This document shows positions 1-4,821 of a DNA stretch of 7,565 nucleotides, one piece after another. Each line of letters opens with the position of its first letter. Positions within the stretch are counted from its first letter, which is position 1. Where the stretch lies: contig DOJA01000324.1 in assembly GCA_003511945.1 (NCBI GenBank), positions 1 to 7,565 on the forward strand, given 5' to 3'. A program made the position numbers and the translations under genes. The notes below the pieces were generated by a model. It ran no database searches, had not been told where the DNA came from, and saw only the letters and a program-made list of their open reading frames with translations. Source of the stretch: Phycisphaerales bacterium. GTDB lineage: Bacteria > Planctomycetota > Phycisphaerae > Phycisphaerales > UBA1924.

Positions 1-10
1 CCTTCCAAGG

Positions 11-29
11 CGGGCGATTCACTCGCCCG
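11..29. terminator. Perfect 7-bp hairpin, possible terminator
   Basis: CGGGCGA at 11-17 is followed by a 5-base loop and its exact complement TCGCCCG at 23-29. It lies about 55 bases past the stop of the minus-strand HDOD gene and could serve that gene or an unseen plus-strand gene to the left. No T-run follows on either strand, so a terminator role is only a guess from position and stem strength. Confidence 0.3.
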
Positions 30-49
30 GCGCTCTCCGCCATCTCGAC

Positions 50-76
50 TCGTCTGGACGCGGAGCGCGCAGACGA
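50..76 (-). terminator. Hairpin just after the HDOD gene, candidate terminator
   Basis: TCGTCTG at 50-56 pairs perfectly with CAGACGA at 70-76. Inside the 13-base loop, CGC (59-61) and GCG (65-67) can extend the structure. On the minus strand the hairpin begins six bases after the TAG stop of the HDOD gene (83-85), where an intrinsic terminator would be expected. There is no T-tract after it, which weakens the call, although terminators lacking clear T-tracts are described in GC-rich genomes. Confidence 0.4.
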
Positions 77-82
77 AGTTCC

Positions 83-1303
83 CTACGCCGCCATGGCGAT
101 GAGCTTGCCGACGATCTCGTTCGCCATCGCGTCCGGCGCGCTGTCGAGCATGAGCATCTGGCGCAACTCGGCCTGGGAGCGCTGGCGGGGGTCGACATCC
201 TCCGACAGCAGGCGGTTGCCGTCGCCGTCGGCGAGGTAGACCGTCACCCGGTGCTCGTGCGCGGGCACGAACTCGAGCACCATGCCCTCGGCCTCGAAGC
301 GGCAGACCCTGGCGCCGGTCTCGGCGTCGATCGCCTGCTCGACCAGCCCCTCGACCGCCTCGTTCAGCTCGCGGTTGGCGCTCTGGAGGATCTTCTCGAC
401 CGTCATCGTCGGGTCCAGCACATCCGCGAACATCTCCTTGGACGCCTTGAAGTCGCTCGCCGCGTTGCGGAGCAGCTTCTGGAGGTCGGGCGTCGAGATG
501 GCGAACAGGCGCTGCGCCAGCATGGCCAGCGGGGCCGACGGGGGGTCGCCCGCGGGGGAGTCCAGGTGCAGCGAGCCGACATAGCACGCCACCGCGTGCA
601 GCAGCGACACCGGATCCTTCTCGCGCACCGGCTCGGCGGGAGAATGGTGCAGACAGATCGGGCGCGCCAGCGTGGGCGGCAGTTTCCACATGCGGCACAG
701 GGCGGCCGCCACATCCACATGCGTGAAGGGAAGCCCCTTGAACTCCGCCGCGTAGGCCTTCGTCGGGCCCTGCGCGCCGGCAACGACGCCCGGGTACTGC
801 TCGCCCGCCAGTTCGCCCATCATCGGGATGCCCGCGTCGAGCATCAGCCCGACGATGAACGCCTCGCCCGACAGGCGACGATCGAACATCTCCGCGATGC
901 GGAACGCCAGCCACGCGCGGAAGAGCGACTGCGTCCAGACCTGCTTGGTCGAGTTCTGATCCTCGTTGGCGGCGGCGGCCTGCGTCAGGTGGAACCCCAG
1001 CGCCATCGCCTTCAGCCGGTCGATCCCCAGCAGCACCATGGCCCGGTGCAGCTGGGTCACCGGCTGACGCTGCGCGTAGTACGCGCTGTTGGCGGTGCGC
1101 AGCAGGCGCCCGGTCAGCGCCGGGTCGGCGCCGATGGCGTCGGCGAAGTGCTTCAGCGACGCGTTGGGGTCGTTGACCAGCTGGATGACCTTGACCGCGA
1201 CCTCGGGCAGCGTGGGGACCGAGGAGTCACCCATCCGCCGCGTGAGCGTCTCGTGCAGGGCCTCGACCTCGCGGGCCGACAGTTCGCTTCTTGCTTTGGG
1301 CAC
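83..1303 (-). CDS. HDOD-domain signalling protein with C-terminal extension
   Basis: This encodes a 406-residue soluble protein with no signal peptide or membrane segment. The HDOD core spans roughly residues 25-240. It shows the family opening VPTLPEVAVKVIQLV (29-43), the helix DPALTGRLLRTANSAYY (60-76), and a late 'LPFTHVDVAAAL..W.LP....I..HH' block (191-220). At the place where true HD phosphohydrolases carry a metal-binding His-Asp, the sequence reads GLMLDAGI (152-159), so the His is absent. This fits the known picture of HDOD proteins as non-catalytic relatives of HD domains that act in signalling and gene-expression control. Residues from about 300 to 406 are not part of the core: a likely helix or short coiled coil (about 303-327) leads into a strand-rich stretch (about 331-370) and a final helix. 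I do not recognise that region. The GTG start at 1301-1303 is fixed by a strong Shine-Dalgarno sequence upstream. The gene diverges from parA. Its partner and signal are unknown. Confidence 0.88.
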   Translation of the reverse strand: MPKARSELSAREVEALHETLTRRMGDSSVPTLPEVAVKVIQLVNDPNASLKHFADAIGADPALTGRLLRTANSAYYAQRQPVTQLHRAMVLLGIDRLKAMALGFHLTQAAAANEDQNSTKQVWTQSLFRAWLAFRIAEMFDRRLSGEAFIVGLMLDAGIPMMGELAGEQYPGVVAGAQGPTKAYAAEFKGLPFTHVDVAAALCRMWKLPPTLARPICLHHSPAEPVREKDPVSLLHAVACYVGSLHLDSPAGDPPSAPLAMLAQRLFAISTPDLQKLLRNAASDFKASKEMFADVLDPTMTVEKILQSANRELNEAVEGLVEQAIDAETGARVCRFEAEGMVLEFVPAHEHRVTVYLADGDGNRLLSEDVDPRQRSQAELRQMLMLDSAPDAMANEIVGKLIAMAA

Positions 1304-1310
1304 CCGGTTT

Positions 1311-1317
1311 CCCTCCC
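1311..1317 (-). promoter_or_regulatory. Shine-Dalgarno sequence of the HDOD gene
   Basis: Read on the minus strand this is GGGAGGG, seven bases before the GTG codon. It is the strongest ribosome-binding site in the window and decides the choice of GTG over the internal ATG at residue 24. Confidence 0.75.
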
Positions 1318-1415
1318 GGGCATCTGGATCGGCGCGATGGCGCGGGAAGTTCAGTGAGCCCTAGCCGGTTCGGGGGAAGTTTCACACGCCGGGCCAGACG
1401 CCTCGGACCGCCCGG

Positions 1416-1421
1416 TAAGAT
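1416..1421 (+). promoter_or_regulatory. Candidate -10 element of a leaderless parA transcript
   Basis: TAAGAT fits the TANNNT pattern and lies six bases before the parA ATG at 1428. This spacing would start transcription at or within a base or two of the start codon. No Shine-Dalgarno-like sequence lies between it and the ATG (the six bases are GCCCCC or similar C-rich sequence). No recognisable -35 hexamer is seen about 17 bases upstream. Leaderless genes with this arrangement are well known in Deinococcus and Actinobacteria. Confidence 0.4.
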
Positions 1422-1427
1422 GCCCCC

Positions 1428-2456
1428 ATGACGGAGCAGGCCCCCTCCCCTCGCCTCCCGGCGCCCCCGCCCGCACCTCGGGATGCCCCTGGCCCGGCGT
1501 CCCCCGGCGCTCGCCCGCATCACGAGTCGCGGGTCATCGCGATGATGAACCAGAAGGGGGGCGTCGGGAAGACCACCACCACGGTCAATCTGGCGGCGGC
1601 GATCGCCATGCAGGGGCGCTCGGTCCTGCTGGTCGACCTCGACCCTCAGGCGCACGCGACGCTTCACCTGGGCGTTGATCCCGGGGGCGGGGGCGGGGGC
1701 GGGGGCGTGGAACGGTCGGTCTACGACCTGCTGCACGACCCGGCGCTGGCTTTCGCTCACACGAACGAGCAACCGGCGCCGGGGGTGATGAGCGTCCGCG
1801 CGAACCTGTCGCTCGTGCCCGCTGTGACCGACCTGGCGGCGGCGGAGAGCGAACTGGCCGGAGCGCCCGATCGACAGACGCGCCTCCCCAGGGCGATCGA
1901 GGCGCTGCGGGCCCACTTCGAGTTCGTCCTGATCGACTGCCCACCCTCGCTCGGGCTGCTGACGCTCAATGCGCTGGCGGCGGCGAAGGAGGTCGTCGTG
2001 CCCATGCAGGCGCACTTCCTGGCGCTCCAGGGCGTGGGCAAGCTGCTCGAGACGGTGCGCCTCGTGGGCCAGGGGGTGAACCCGGCGCTGCGGGTCTCCG
2101 GGCTGGTGCTGTGCATGCACGAGGAGACGACGCGCCACGCGCGCGAGGTCGTCGCGGACATGGAGCGGTTCTTTCTGGACGCCGCCGGTCAGGATGTGCC
2201 CTGGCGCGGGGCGCGGGTGTACCGCCCGCCCGTGAGGCGGAACATCAAGCTGGCGGAGTGCCCCTCGTTCGGGCAGACCATTTTCGAGTACGCCCGCTGG
2301 TGCCCGGGGGCGCTGGACTACGAGGCGCTGGGCCGGGCCTTCGTGCAGGAGTGGGATGAATCGCTCGCGCGCCGCGCCCAGACGGACGCCAGGCCCGCGG
2401 ACGCGAGAGTCGTGACGCGCCCCGCCAAGCCCGCCCCGGCCAAGGCGAGCGCGTGA
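1428..2456 (+). CDS. parA: ParA/Soj-family partitioning ATPase
   Basis: This encodes a 342-residue cytosolic ATPase of the ParA/MinD superfamily. Such proteins dimerise on ATP, bind DNA nonspecifically and position chromosomes or other cargo. The deviant Walker A is NQKGGVGKTT (41-50) with signature Lys43 and Lys48. The switch I or A' motif is VDLDPQAHAT (69-78), and Walker B is FVLIDCPPS (166-174) with Asp170. The C-terminal family block PVRRNIKLAECPSFGQTI (268-285) is intact. The first ~34 residues are a Pro/Ala-rich extension, and the last ~25 are Ala/Pro/Lys-rich. The ATG at 1428 is preferred because starting at Met39 or Met40 would remove the first strand of the fold. Residues 86-93 are an uninterrupted run of eight glycines encoded by a hexamer repeat. 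No parB follows; instead the stop overlaps the start of a VanZ-like gene. It could be the chromosomal ParA or an orphan ParA serving another cargo. The family call is secure, but the cargo is not. Confidence 0.93.
   Translation: MTEQAPSPRLPAPPPAPRDAPGPASPGARPHHESRVIAMMNQKGGVGKTTTTVNLAAAIAMQGRSVLLVDLDPQAHATLHLGVDPGGGGGGGGVERSVYDLLHDPALAFAHTNEQPAPGVMSVRANLSLVPAVTDLAAAESELAGAPDRQTRLPRAIEALRAHFEFVLIDCPPSLGLLTLNALAAAKEVVVPMQAHFLALQGVGKLLETVRLVGQGVNPALRVSGLVLCMHEETTRHAREVVADMERFFLDAAGQDVPWRGARVYRPPVRRNIKLAECPSFGQTIFEYARWCPGALDYEALGRAFVQEWDESLARRAQTDARPADARVVTRPAKPAPAKASA
1683..1706 (+). repeat. Tandem GGGGGC hexamer, four copies, inside parA
   Basis: Four perfect copies of GGGGGC run head to tail and encode Gly-Gly each. 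The G-runs at 1683-1687, 1689-1693, 1695-1699 and 1701-1705 are separated by single C bases, an arrangement able to form a G-quadruplex on the coding strand. A change of copy number would add or remove two glycines without shifting the frame. Confidence 0.85.
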
Positions 2457-2866
2457 AGCCGCCTGCCCCCCCCCGCGCCCCGCGCCGGGGCGCGCGCATC
2501 GCCTTTGCGTTCTTTGCGCTCCTGCTCGTCACCGCGACGCACTGGCCCCGCCTGACCGTGCCCGGCCCGGGGCCGCGCCCGGACCTGATGATCCATTTCG
2601 TGGCCTTCGGGGTGTGGACGGGGCTGCTGATCGCGAGCGGGTTCTTCGGGGCCGCGTTGTCCGGGCGGAATGTGCTGGTCAGCGCGGGGGTGGCTCTTGC
2701 GTACGCGGCGCTGGACGAGGCGACGCAGGGGCTGCCCGCCCTGGGGCGGACGGCGGCGCTGGACGACTGGCTTGCGAACGCGGCCGGGATCGTGGCCGCG
2801 ACGGTGGGAGCGCTCGGGGCGCCGGGTCTGGCGCGCCTCGGGCGGGGGAGCGCCGACAGCCGATGA
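2453..2866 (+). CDS. VanZ-like family membrane protein
   Basis: This encodes a 137-residue integral membrane protein. Hydrophobic segments lie at about 15-29, 46-66, 72-88 and 108-123, consistent with four transmembrane helices. Family marks are the Asp-x-x-x-His pattern in DLMIHFVAFG (44-53) and the DEATQ motif (88-92), followed by an Arg (99) and a DDWLANAAG block (104-112). This matches the DExxQ...R..D..D...N..G pattern of VanZ-like proteins. VanZ of enterococci gives low-level teicoplanin resistance, but most relatives have no known function, so resistance should not be assumed here. The GTG start overlaps the parA TGA in the sequence GTGA. Together with a weak AAGG at 2442-2445, this points to translational coupling. 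Its own stop overlaps the murJ start. Its place between parA and murJ suggests an envelope role, which is inference. Confidence 0.82.
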   Translation: MKPPAPPRAPRRGARIAFAFFALLLVTATHWPRLTVPGPGPRPDLMIHFVAFGVWTGLLIASGFFGAALSGRNVLVSAGVALAYAALDEATQGLPALGRTAALDDWLANAAGIVAATVGALGAPGLARLGRGSADSR

Positions 2867-4509
2867 CCGGGAGCGTGCCCCCCGCGTCCGGCGAGTCGTC
2901 CGACCGGTTCGTCCGTCATGCGCGGACCTTTGCGTCGATGACGCTGGTCAGCCGCGTGTTCGGGCTGGTGCGCGACGCGCTGCTGGCGCGGGCGCTGGGC
3001 GTGGGGGCGACGGGCACCGCGTTCAACTTCGCGTTCCAGATCCCCAACACCTTCCGGCGGCTGTTCGGCGAGGGGGCGCTCTCGGCGGCCTTCATCCCCG
3101 AGTACGCCCAGCAACTGAAGCACGACCCGGCGACGGCGGACCGGCTGGCGTCGCTCGTCGCGGGGGTGATGGTCGTCGGGCTGGGGGCGCTCACGCTGGT
3201 GCTGGAGGGGGCCATCCTGGTTGCCCTGGCGGTCCCCGTGGCGCGCGAGAGCGCGGGCGAGGCCCTGGTGCTCATGGCGGTGATGCTGCCGTTCATGCCC
3301 CTGGTGTGCCTGACGGCGGCGCTCGGGGGCGTGCTCCAGACCCACGGGCGCTTCGCGCCCCAGGCGGGGGCGCCGGTCATCCTGAACCTGTGCATGATCG
3401 GCGCCGTGCTGATCGGCGCCCACGCGCTGGCGTGGACGCCCGAGCGGACCGCGTTGCTCGTCGGCGCCTCGGTCGTGCTGGCAGGAGTCGCGCAGGTGCT
3501 GTGGTGCCTGCGCGACCTGCGCGGGCTGGTGCGCTGGACGCGGGTGGTGAGCGGCGCGTCCGGGCCGGCGCGACGGATGCTCAAGAAGATGGGCCCCGTG
3601 GTGATCGGGCTGGGCGCGCTGCAGCTGAGCACGCTGGCCGATTCGCTCATCGCGGGCTACCCGGTCTTCTTCGGGCCGGCGCTCCCGGGAGGGACGCCCT
3701 ACCCCCTGGACGAGGGCGCGGGGGCGGCCCTGACCTACGCCCAGCGCCTGTACCAGTTCCCGCTGGGCGTGTTCGGGATCGCCCTGGCGACCGCCGCCTT
3801 CCCCCTGCTGGCGAAGCAGGCCGACGATCGGCCCGCCTTCGTGCGCACGCTGCGCCGGAGCGTGCGCCTGGCGGCCCTCATCGGCCTCCCGGCGACGCTC
3901 GGGCTGCTGGCCGTCGCGCCCGACGCGGTGCGGGTCGTCTACCTGGGCGGGCGGGTCGACAGCGCGGCGGCGGGGCGCATCGCGCAGTGCGTGCTCTGGT
4001 ACACGCCCATGATCGGCGCCTACTCGGTCACTCATGTGCTCACCCGCGCGTTCTACGCCTCGGGGGAGACCGCCCTGCCCACCCGCGTGAGTCTGTCGTT
4101 CATCGGGGTGAACCTGGCGCTGAACCTCACGCTGATGTTCTTCTTCGCGGAGCGCGGGCTGGCGATGGCGTCGTCCATCGCGGCGCTGGGGCAGCTGGGC
4201 GTGCTGGCGTGGCTCGCGCACCGGCGCTTGGGGGGTGGGATGGAAGGGGTCTTCGACCGGCCGACGCTCCGCGGGCTCGGGGGCTCCGCCGTGTGCGCCG
4301 CGGCGATGCTGGCCATCGTCGCGGGCGCCATGGCGCTCTGGCCCCGGGGGCCGGAGCCCGGGTTCTGGGATTCCTTGCTTCGCTTGGCGGCGGCGTGCGC
4401 GCTGGGCGCAGGGGTCTGCGCCGGGCTGGCCCTGCTCTTGCTGAAGGACGAGGTGCGATGGCTCCTCGACCGCCAACAGCAAGCGAACGAACCGGCATCC
4501 CCCGGCTGA
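2863..4509 (+). CDS. murJ: Lipid II flippase MurJ (MviN family)
   Basis: This encodes a 548-residue polytopic protein of the MOP exporter superfamily, about the usual MurJ length. MurJ flips undecaprenyl-linked peptidoglycan precursor across the inner membrane. Typical blocks are present: SRVFGLVRDALLARALG (30-46), IPNTFRRLFGEGALSAAFIPEYAQ (60-83), and YAQRLYQFPLGVFGIALATAAFPLLAK (292-318). Aligned by eye to E. coli MurJ, essential Arg18, Arg24, Asp25, Arg52, Glu57 and Arg270 correspond to Arg31, Arg37, Asp38, Arg65, Glu70 and Arg295. E. coli Asp39 and Glu273 correspond to Thr52 and Gln298. A loop of roughly 25 extra residues rich in Pro and Gly (about 267-290) precedes the YAQR block. The ATG at 2863 is chosen because the family N-terminus begins soon after it, it overlaps the vanZ stop as ATGA, and GGGGGAG lies at 2844-2850. 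An in-frame start far upstream (2614) would run through vanZ and is unlikely. Confidence 0.95.
   Translation: MTGSVPPASGESSDRFVRHARTFASMTLVSRVFGLVRDALLARALGVGATGTAFNFAFQIPNTFRRLFGEGALSAAFIPEYAQQLKHDPATADRLASLVAGVMVVGLGALTLVLEGAILVALAVPVARESAGEALVLMAVMLPFMPLVCLTAALGGVLQTHGRFAPQAGAPVILNLCMIGAVLIGAHALAWTPERTALLVGASVVLAGVAQVLWCLRDLRGLVRWTRVVSGASGPARRMLKKMGPVVIGLGALQLSTLADSLIAGYPVFFGPALPGGTPYPLDEGAGAALTYAQRLYQFPLGVFGIALATAAFPLLAKQADDRPAFVRTLRRSVRLAALIGLPATLGLLAVAPDAVRVVYLGGRVDSAAAGRIAQCVLWYTPMIGAYSVTHVLTRAFYASGETALPTRVSLSFIGVNLALNLTLMFFFAERGLAMASSIAALGQLGVLAWLAHRRLGGGMEGVFDRPTLRGLGGSAVCAAAMLAIVAGAMALWPRGPEPGFWDSLLRLAAACALGAGVCAGLALLLLKDEVRWLLDRQQQANEPASPG
4444..4448 (+). promoter_or_regulatory. 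Shine-Dalgarno sequence of the small lipoprotein gene
   Basis: AAGGA lies nine bases before the ATG at 4458, inside the murJ coding sequence, with GAGG (4450-4453) even closer. This is good placement for an internal start and supports real translation of the overlapping gene. Confidence 0.5.
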
Positions 4510-4670
4510 ACTGGGCGATCCGCGCGGCCCTGGCCCCCCTGCTGGGCGCGGTCCTCTCGCTCGCGGGGTGTACGGGGGTGCAGTCCTTCGTGCAGGATGT
4601 GCGCGACCTGGGCCCGGCCTTCAGCGCCTGGGGCGAGGACGCCTTCGGATCCTCGGCCCCGGAATACTGA
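4458..4670 (+). CDS. Small predicted lipoprotein overlapping the end of murJ
   Basis: This encodes a 70-residue protein with a clear lipoprotein signal peptide: a basic stretch with Arg11, Arg16 and Arg22, a hydrophobic core ALAPLLGAVLSLAG (24-37), and the lipobox LAGC with Cys38. After cleavage and lipidation only about 33 residues remain. They are acidic (Asp47, Asp50, Glu60, Asp61, Glu69 against one Arg49) and include a possible amphipathic helix at about 41-63. Residue +2 after the Cys is Thr, so no inner-membrane-retention Asp is present. The start lies 52 bases before the murJ stop in another reading frame, and AAGGA/GAGG sits just upstream. No downstream ATG would give a complete signal peptide. 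It is too short for reliable family assignment, and I recognise no homologue. Its placement suggests co-expression with murJ. An anchor or small partner of envelope machinery is conceivable, but the function is unknown. Confidence 0.7.
   Translation: MAPRPPTASERTGIPRLNWAIRAALAPLLGAVLSLAGCTGVQSFVQDVRDLGPAFSAWGEDAFGSSAPEY
4634..4655 (+). terminator. Hairpin at the 3' end of the lipoprotein gene
   Basis: CGAGGA at 4634-4639 pairs with TCCTCG at 4650-4655. The loop contains CTTCGG, the stable UUCG-type tetraloop sequence, and three further G-C pairs can form outside one mismatch. It ends 12 bases before the stop codon and is not followed by a T-run. It could stabilise or end the cluster transcript, but it may simply be coding sequence that folds. 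Confidence 0.25.
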
Positions 4671-4821
4671 ACGGGTCCCAGAATCCCCCTTTGCGTAGAC
4701 TCCTGAGCCCCTTTCGCCGATGAACGCGGTGCGGGAGAGCGCAGCGCAACTTCCGCGCGAATCGAGTGAGTTCCGGCGCCCGAGGCCCCCCCGCGCGCCG
4801 CCAGATTGATCGGGAGACCCG
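4671..4821 (+). promoter_or_regulatory. Intergenic region upstream of the glucan phosphorylase gene
   Basis: This 151-base gap probably contains the promoter of the phosphorylase gene. TAGACT at 4696-4701 resembles a -10 element, but I see no matching -35, so the promoter cannot be fixed. GGGAG at 4812-4816, five bases before the ATG, is a good ribosome-binding site. I see no riboswitch-like structure. Confidence 0.45.

Larger units (their letters stand above)
1304..1427. promoter_or_regulatory. Divergent intergenic region between HDOD gene and parA
   Basis: These 124 bases must carry the promoters of both the leftward HDOD gene and the rightward parA cluster. I see no convincing -35/-10 pair for the leftward gene. 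For the rightward side there is a -10-like hexamer close to the parA start. A short direct repeat, GGGAAGTT followed by (T)CA, occurs at 1344-1353 and 1374-1383, with the copies offset by 30 bases (close to three helical turns). It could be an operator, but the repeat is short and could be chance. Confidence 0.55.

Noticed and set aside
251..1357. Plus-strand open frame of 368 codons opposite the HDOD gene
   Set aside because: The product is an Arg/Leu/His-rich shadow with no domain, while the minus strand encodes a clear HDOD protein with a strong ribosome-binding site.
2614..2862. Upstream in-frame extension of murJ
   Set aside because: It would add 83 Gly/Arg/Ala-rich residues overlapping vanZ in another frame. 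The ATGA overlap start at 2863 fits the family N-terminus.
2670..4457. Long frame running into the small lipoprotein gene from far upstream
   Set aside because: The upstream part is an Arg/Gly-rich shadow of vanZ and murJ. Only the last 70 codons, from the ATG at 4458, look like a real protein.
2245..4482. Long open frame (745 codons) on the minus strand opposite vanZ and murJ
   Set aside because: It is compositionally skewed (Arg, Gln, His, Pro), has no recognisable domain, and lies opposite well-supported membrane protein genes.
4720..4809. 29-codon ORF upstream of the phosphorylase gene, considered as a leader peptide
   Set aside because: It has no Shine-Dalgarno sequence, no run of regulatory codons, and ends in an Arg/Pro-rich stretch typical of random GC-rich DNA.
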